Source: Ministeria vibrans ATCC 50519 (Eukaryota > Opisthokonta > Filasterea). Taken from it: a stretch of DNA of 24,888 nt. Positions 18,176-24,888 of this stretch are shown piece after piece. A model generated the notes under the pieces. It was not told the origin of the DNA. It saw only the letters and a program-made list of their open reading frames with translations, and searched no databases. The DNA is taken from contig CALSCP010001735.1 in the NCBI GenBank assembly GCA_943704425.1, positions 79,058-103,945 of the forward strand. Reading direction: 5' to 3'. Positions within the stretch are counted from its first letter, which is position 1. Each line of letters opens with the position of its first letter. The translations under genes and the position numbers were made by a program.

Positions 18176-18191
18176 TCTTTTCTACCTCTAG

Positions 18192-21100
18192 GTCAAAACA
18201 CTTCAAATTCTCATGTCCATGTTGACCGTCTCGAAAGACCTTCTCGTCGACACTCAACTTGCCAGTGCCTTTGTTCTCTCGTTTCACCTCTATTTCAGCA
18301 AAGACTCACTCGTGCAAAACACCGCCGCCGCCACCATTCGTCAGATGGTCAGCGAAGTTTTTGAGCGTGTTGTCGACGAGGATACCTTCACCAACGGCAG
18401 CAGCTCAAGCACCGCCACGCAACTTAGTCGACAAAACAGTACTACCGCCAATGACGAAGATGCGACCGACGCTGCGTTCACTCCGCGCCTGCGTCATCGC
18501 AAGGCACCCTCGTCACTGCTCCCTTCCGCCAGCAACGCCTACCTCCTCTTTCAGGACCTTTGTCATCTTACCAACGCGGATCCTCCCTCATACTTGGTCG
18601 GCCTCAACGAAATGTCGCGTCTTTTTGGCCTCGAGCTCATCGAGTCGGTTCTCTCCGAGTTTCCCAACATGTTTTTGCAGCACCCCGAGTTTTCATTTCT
18701 TCTCAAGGAGCGCGTGTGTCCCCTCGTCATCCGTCTCTTTTCGCCCGGCACTCACGGCCCAACTACCTCATCCGCTACTTCAGCTGGCGCCGCTTCTTCT
18801 TCGACCGCTGGCGGTTCAGGTGCCGCAGGGACTACCTCGTCAGTGGCAACACCGGCATCGGCAATGGCAGGAGGTGGAGTTTTGGGCATCGTGTCTGCTT
18901 CCTCCTCCTCCTCCTTCTCCTCAACCTCGCGCAACACCAGTGGTTTGGGGACTGGCGAGTCGGGTGGCGCGTTGACCGGCAGTTCGTCGGCGTTGAATGC
19001 CGCCGAAGAGCGCTCGGCCTTTGGTGTTGCCGTGCGTCTTCTTCGCATTGTGTCCATTCTCGTGCAACGTTTCTACTCGCTGCTCGTGACCGAGTCTGAG
19101 ATTTTTCTCTCGATGCTTGTGCGATTCCTCGAGGGCGATCGTGTCATGTGGCGTCGCACACTTGCTGCCGAAGTCATCCAGCGTCTCTTTGCCCAACCCG
19201 AGCTACTGCGGTCCGTCTGCATGTACTACGACATGCGCGAGCACTCGGCGAAGATCTTCCAAGGCATGGTTAACGCCCTCAGCGACTTTATGCAGTCTCT
19301 CCAGCGACGCGCCGCTACCGCTTCGACTTCGTCTGGCTCCGCAAGTGGCGGTGGCAGCGCTGGTACCGGTATCAACAACAACAACAGTGGTGGTGGTGGT
19401 GGTGGTGGTAGTAGTAGTGGCGGCGGCGGCAATGGTGGTAGTGGTAGTGGCATTGGCATTGGCAATAGTGGTCCTAGTGGGACAGGTGTTGGCGGGTCAA
19501 ATCTAACTGGCGGCTCGTCGTCGGGTGGTGCCGCTTTGGGTGCTTCATCGTCGCTTGTGGGCAGCGGAGGCAACCTGGGCGGTATGCTTCCGGGACCCCT
19601 TATTGTCAACAACAAACGACACATGCTCATTGAGATGCTCGACAAGCACGACTCGCCCTTTATCAGCGATCACTATGGCTTTTCCGTGGCCTTTGCTTGT
19701 CTTCTTGAGCTGGTCAACACCGTCTCGTCACTTGTTATGTACCGCCCGAGCGACCCGTCTTCAGTACCCGGCACGCCTGCTTCTGGTTCGACCGCCGCCC
19801 TGCCCTCGACCCAGTCTACTGCTTCTCCTTCTGCTTCTACTACAACGGTTGCCTTCTCCTTGTCGTCGTCCACATTGCTGCCCATGCATCCAGTTGTGCG
19901 TGACGTGAAGCGACACACCGATGAAATTGCCGAAAACGAGGACTTGAGTATCTGGCGCGAAATGGTTGCTTCTCTGTGGCATGGAGTGCTTGCCGCCTTT
20001 GCACCGCTGCTTGACAGTGGCAAACTTGATGAAAGTGGTCTCCAGGCGGTCCTCAAATCCTTTCAGACTCTTACCAACTTGTGTGGTGTACTCAATTTGG
20101 GTACGCAACGCGATGCGTTTGTGACGGTGCTCTGCCAACGCTCGCTCCCCCCTCGCTACGACCCCAGTGCCCGCATGACCACGGCCAATGTTCAGTGTGT
20201 GCGTGCGCTGCTCAACGTGGCACACTGCCTTGGAGCGGTGCTCGGACCGAGCGCCTGGTATTTGGTGCTGGAGACCCTGATGGAGGTCGATGCCGTGTTG
20301 GGTCTGAACACGGCTGGGGCTAGTGCAGCCATGTCTCTTAGCATGGGCGCAAGTATCAGTTCGTCGGGAGTCACGCAGGTTGCGGCGGCACCGGTTGTTT
20401 CTGCATCGGTCAAGAGCAGTCTGCCGCAGCACGAGTTGTCGCTGTTGTCGTCGACTTTGGCGCGTCTGTTCGAGTCGAGCGAGTACCTTTCCGACGCGGC
20501 CCTCAACCACATGCTCAATGCACTGTGTCGTCTGAGCCAACCGTCGTCTTCGACGTCAGGTGCGGCGGACAAGAAGAAACTTTCCAGCGGTGAGATGGTC
20601 TTTGCGCTGACTCGCATTGCTGAGATTGGTGTTGTGAACGCTACGCGTGTTGGGTGCTTCTGGACGCCGGTGCGCGATCACCTTTTGTCAATATGCAGTG
20701 ACACTGCGGCCATGCCGGTGGTACGAGAGTGTGCCGTGGATGCACTTGCGGCCATTGGCCAGGCGGCACTGACTGCTTCTGTGTCGCTCGCGACCAATTC
20801 GTCGTTGCAATTGATGTGTCTAGAGCCGCTTCAGGCGCTGTGCACTGCGTCGCAGCAGGTAGACGTGCGTGCACGTCAAATGGAGGCGTTGGTGGCGATT
20901 CTACGGACGCACGGGGACGCAGTGCACGCACACGCGTGGCCCATTCTCTGCGAGATTGCGTCTAGTGCGGTGCAAACGGAGCGAGAGGCGGGCAACAGCG
21001 ACAACGACGACACCACCATTAGCATGGTGAGCACCACATGGGGTGCGCGTGTGGTGCGACCGGCGTTTGTTGCGTGCGAGCTTGTCGTCAAGGACTACTT

Positions 21101-21487
21101 GCAGGTAGTGCCGTTGGTGCAGGTTCAGTCTGTCGTGGCACTGTGCGGACGCTTCTTGCGACAGCGCTACGACATGAACATTTCACTGACGGCCAGTGAA
21201 TTGCTGTGGAATGTGAGTGACTATGTGGCGACGCGCAAGGACGCGGCGCCCATGGCCGACATGTGGATGAGTCTATTCGAGGAGCTCAGTAATGGGTGTG
21301 TGCACGAGCGACCCGAGGTGCGCAAGAGCGCCAACCAGACGCTAATGGCGACTGTCACGTCACACGCCAGCGCCGTAAGACAGAGAAAGAGAGAGGATGG
21401 AGGGAGGAAGAACAAATAGAGAGAGGGAGAAAAAACAAATTGGGAGAGGAAGAAAGGTCAAAGTGATGGAGAGAAAAAAAGAACGAT

Positions 21488-21577
<90 letters not shown>

Positions 21578-23888
21578 GAGAGAGAGAGGTAGAGAGGGAG
21601 GGAGACAGTCCATTATTGTGTTTTTTCTTTTCTTTTGGTTGATAATTGTGTGTGTGTGCGTGTGCGTACGTGTGTAGTTGACGGAGGAGACGCTGGACGA
21701 ATGTGTGTGGCGCATCTTCTTTCCGCTGCTGGAACGTGTGCGACAGGCTTCGCTGGCAGCTGACAACACTGACGCGAAGGCATCCGGCAAGAGCCACAAC
21801 GGTGAGAAAATAACACAATAATACGTCTTATGATTTTATTAATTATAATTATTTTATTGTGGGTTTTTATTTCTTTACTCAGTGGGAAATCGAGCGAACA
21901 TTATTGTACACCACACTCGTGACACCGAGAGCAAACAGTGGGATGAAATGAGGGTGCTTAGTCTGCAAGGGATTGCGCAGGTAGCTTCTTGTGCAAAATT
22001 CGGTGGAGTGATCTGAGTGACTCATACACGTTCTGCGTGAAATAGATATTCTATGGGTTGCAGGGGCGCCTGTCCGCAAGCAAACGCTTTAACGAGGCGT
22101 GGCGAACTCTTCTCGATGTCATTCAGGTCAGAGAGGAATTGTATTTTAAGGGGGGCGAGTTTTTTTTTTTTTTTTACAAACTGCGAGTGTTTTTTTTTTG
22201 TCTTTCTTTTTTTAACAGAGCTTGGCATTAAGCGACAGCCAAGAAGTGGCCCTTGCGGCGGTGAACGTTTTGCGTGATCTGGTGCGCACCGAGCCGAACA
22301 CTGCAGCAACAACTGGGTCGTCGTCCGTTGCTGCGACCAAATGGCGTGATACGCTGCAGGCGTGGGCTGCTGTCAATGCGGCAGCCTCCATTTCACGCAC
22401 GAGTCCACCATTTTTGCCGCAACCTTTTTTTCATGCGCTTGCCATGACCTTGATACCTGTGAAAAGGGCGCTGGGAGTCGAGTTTAGTGCGTCTGACGTG
22501 CACGCGTGCGCGTCGCTGCTCGTGCAGCTCATGGCGTATCCGTCGTCCGAGGCCTTTGTTGACCAGGACCATCCGTCCAAGCTGCAGCAGCTCATTCTCG
22601 ATGCGCTTGTGGAGCTGCCGAGTGGCGTGGGCAAGGCAGACGGTACACATGGCAAGGCGGTACATAGTGTGATCGTGGCGCTTTTGGAGTGCGCGGCTGT
22701 GTTGGAGCACAAACAAGTGGAACAGCAGTCGGAGCAGCACGCACGCTTTCCTCTGCGCTATGCACCCATGGCGAGTGAGGCGGTCGAGCGTGCAACGGAA
22801 TTGTTGGTGACACTTGTCAAAGGAGGGGGCGATGCGGCAGTGCGGGAGTGTGTGCGACTGGGCACGGCGATGGTGGTGTTGCGTGCACTGTCGCGTGGGT
22901 TGCGCCAGGTGCGTGTGACTGTGCCTGCTAGCCATGCCGAAAAGTGTGGCTTGCTCATGATGGAGCGTCTCTTTGAGTCTGGGGTGATCTTGCAAGTGGT
23001 CAAGGCATCGGCGGCGCGCGTGGACGCATACGGCAAGGGCAACAGTGACGGGGCGGAGAAGACGACGGCGAGGGTCGCCGAGGCGGATGAGGACGCGGGC
23101 GACGTGGCCACGGTGATGCGTCATGTGTTTTCGGCGGTCTACGACGACATTGAAGAGTTTTTGTATGAGGTGTCGGCGACGCAGGATGCTGGGGAGGCGA
23201 AGAAGAAGAGGGGGGAAGATGAGGCAGTGGAAGGGGTGGTGCGTGCGCTTGAGATCCGTCTGGCCGACTGCATTGTGTCGGGCATTGTGCCAGCGGTGCA
23301 GGCAATTTGCGATGAAGATGCAGGCGAGACGGAGCGCATTGTGCAGCAGTTGATGTCGCTGCTTGACCGGGGTGCAGCGGCTATTAGTGCAGGAGAGCAA
23401 GCGGGAGTGATGGTGCGTCAGGACTTTGCCAAGGCGTGTTTTGAGGCCCTGCTTCGGTTCTCGGTGAGAGAGGAGGAGCGGCAGAGCGGCGGCGAAGGAG
23501 GAGCAAGAGGAGAAGGGAACAACGTGTCGTCGACGGATGCGTTGATGGAGCGGTGTCGGGTTGTGATTGGGGCGTTTCTTGCGGACGCGAGTGAGAGTGG
23601 AGCCGGTCCGACGACGCGCCCCACTGTGGAGGTGGTGCTTGTGCTCAAGGCTATGAGCGGTCTTGTAGGGTCTCTTGTACTTGCATCCAAAGGTAAGACT
23701 GCGAAAAGGTGTGAGTGAGAGTAAGATTTTAATTTTTGTTTGTTGTAGATTCGGATGCGGATCGCAAACGAAACCGACGGATTGTGCTGCAAATGTATCC
23801 TCAGCTGGTGGACTGCGTGACGTGCCGTGACGAGGGTGTGCGTGCGATGGTGCAGGCGATTCTTCGCGGTATCGGAGAGCTGTTGTAA
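18192..23888 (+). CDS. MON2: MON2 homologue (Arf-GEF-like Golgi/endosome trafficking protein), 5' part missing
   Basis: Exons 18192-21374, 21678-21801, 21883-21980, 22064-22126, 22219-23692 and 23749-23888 join in frame to about 1693 residues. Conserved strings include QNTAAATIRQMVSEVFERVV, LTNADPPSYLVGLNEMSR, FPNMFLQHPEFSFLLKERV, RRTLAAEVIQRLF and HHTRDTESKQWDEMRVLSL. MON2 is a large scaffold related to BIG/GBF Arf exchange factors but without a Sec7 domain. It works with DOPEY proteins and phospholipid flippases in endosome-to-Golgi traffic. The first exon begins with VKTLQILMSM after a normal acceptor, which in relatives lies well inside the protein, so the N-terminal DCB region is absent. 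Ser/Gly/Ala-rich inserts sit around 18760-19000 and 19320-19580. Upstream is a microsatellite and half of VPS26, so the 5' end is broken or misassembled. Confidence 0.94.
19317..19590 (+). repeat. Gly/Ser/Asn low-complexity insert in MON2
   Basis: A GGT/AGT/GGC-rich tract encodes runs of Gly, Ser and Asn with Ile/Gly alternation, between the conserved block ending KIFQGMVNALSDFMQ and the next starting GPLIVNNKRHMLIEM. It is in frame and probably forms a disordered loop. A similar Ala/Ser-rich insert lies at about 18760-19000. Confidence 0.85.
21488..21600. repeat. (GA)n microsatellite in a MON2 intron
   Basis: A long, almost pure AGAGAG run in the first MON2 intron (21375-21677). The flanks are also purine-rich. 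It is transcribed but removed by splicing; open frames across it are artefacts. Confidence 0.95.
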
Positions 23889-24137
23889 TATTTTTATCAT
23901 TTTCCTTTGTGAAGAACGCTCAAGTCTTTCTTTTTACACGAATATTACGATCGGCTCAATGATGATTGATGAATGATCAGAATCATCAGTATTGTTAATT
24001 TACTTTCGCTATAATAATTACGATTATTATTATTCTCATTCACGAACTAATAATTGAATAAAATTATTTTTATGATTATTGATAACTATTTCCGATTTCA
24101 GATTAATTATTAATTTTATTTTCGCTGCTTTTTTGAT
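23889..24137. other. AT-rich intergenic spacer between MON2 and FCF1
   Basis: About 250 bases, very AT-rich, with TGATGATTGATGAATGATCA and many TAAT/ATTA strings. It must contain the MON2 3' end and the FCF1 promoter. No gene or RNA was recognised. Confidence 0.5.
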
Positions 24138-24698
24138 ATGCCTAAAGTTCGTGTTCCGAAAAAGGCAGCTGCAGTCAAGGCTATTATATCACCGACGGAT
24201 CCACGGATCAAGGTGAAGGAGCAGCGCGCCAAGCAGAAGGCGGCTGCACGTGCCCCGACGGCAAAGAATCTGCCGGCTGTTTCGTCGTCGCTGTTCTTCA
24301 CGTACAACGAAGCGCTTGGGCCGCCCTACCACGTGCTGGTGGACACCAACTTTATCAACTTTGCCATTCAGAACAAGCTGGACCTGCACAAGGTGAGAGG
24401 ACGACGCGTCGAGAGAGAACTTGCGAAATCACATTCGGTGTGTTGTGTCGCGCAGGGTGCCATGGACTGCCTCGTGGCCAAGTGCTCGATCTACATCACA
24501 GACTGTGTCATGGGCGAGCTGGAAAAGGTGAGGAAGCGTGGGGTTGAGCCGTCAACGTGACGCACGCATTCCCTTGTGTAGCTGGGGCCCAAGTATCGCG
24601 TTGCGCTGCGTATGGCGAAGGATCCGCGGATTGTGCGCTTAAAGTGCACTCACAAGGGCACCTATGCCGACGACTGTCTGGTTGACCGAATTACGCAG
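24138..24698 (+). CDS. FCF1: FCF1/UTP24 rRNA-processing PIN-domain protein, 5' part
   Basis: Exons 24138-24392, 24456-24527 and 24582-24698 join in phase 0 to 148 residues and continue beyond the window; the family has about 195-200. The start [16 protein letters not shown] and the following Lys-rich segment match FCF1. The PIN domain begins at [19 protein letters not shown], with the first catalytic Asp in VDTNF. It continues through [20 protein letters not shown] and [18 protein letters not shown], which supplies further acidic residues. FCF1 is an endonuclease of the small-subunit processome in the nucleolus and acts at early cleavage sites of the 18S rRNA precursor. The next donor (CAG|GTATCG) is intact; the last exon or exons lie beyond the (TG)n tract at the window's right edge. 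Confidence 0.96.
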
Positions 24699-24713
24699 GT
24701 ATCGCAGAGAGTT

Positions 24714-24888
<175 letters not shown>

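Noticed and set aside
21397-21818. Arg/Glu and Ser/Leu repeat frames on both strands
   Set aside because: They are products of reading through the (GA)n intron tract of MON2.
17375-23888. Natural VPS26-MON2 fusion protein
   Set aside because: Splice phases do not match across the junction and both partners lack conserved parts. The joined frame stops within about ten codons.

Overview
This window looks like the end of a chromosome arm from a unicellular eukaryote. The genes are intron-rich, with short AT-rich GT-AG introns, GC-rich coding exons and many microsatellites. Canonical CCCTAA/TTAGGG repeats lie at the left edge. A C2-MUN-C2 (UNC13D/BAIAP3-type) gene beside MON2, VPS26 and FCF1 fits a protist close to animals or fungi (holozoan or opisthokont-like). 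The species cannot be fixed from the sequence, and an amoebozoan or apusozoan origin is not excluded.

Layout. (1) 1-1491 is a subtelomeric mosaic: five interstitial CCCTAA tracts separate short blocks, two block types (called A and B here) occur twice, and other blocks carry minus-strand open frames, one vaguely RNase H-like. (2) 1920-7979 (minus) is one intronless 2019-codon gene. Its helicase/ATPase motifs run in an unusual order: DECH and SAT come first, then a Cys-rich insert, then motif V/VI-like strings, and only then a P-loop-like QIGKTG. A Ser/Thr/Pro/Ala-rich stretch and a very acidic tail follow. (3) 7980-9157 is intergenic or holds a weak two-exon Ser/Pro-rich candidate. (4) 9158-10115 is a complete six-exon 1-Cys peroxiredoxin. 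(5) 10721-16312 is a complete 19-exon C2-MUN-C2 gene. (6) 16449-17251 (minus) is a small four-exon candidate of unknown function. (7) 17375-17918 is the N-terminal part of VPS26, and 18192-23888 is MON2 without its N-terminus; they meet inside a CA/TA microsatellite. (8) 24138-24698 is the 5' part of FCF1; the window ends inside its third intron in a (TG)n tract.

The recognised genes are core eukaryotic housekeeping genes: vesicle tethering and priming, Golgi-endosome traffic, retromer, antioxidant defence and 18S rRNA maturation. The accessory part is the left 8 kb, where telomere-repeat patchwork sits beside the large helicase-like gene. Two points deserve most attention. One is the motif order of that subtelomeric protein. 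The other is the VPS26/MON2 junction, where each gene lacks the half facing the microsatellite and the splice phases do not match, so it is either an assembly misjoin or a real gene-breaking rearrangement. Splice sites and exon coordinates were read by eye from GT-AG signals, reading phase and family resemblance. No database search was run.
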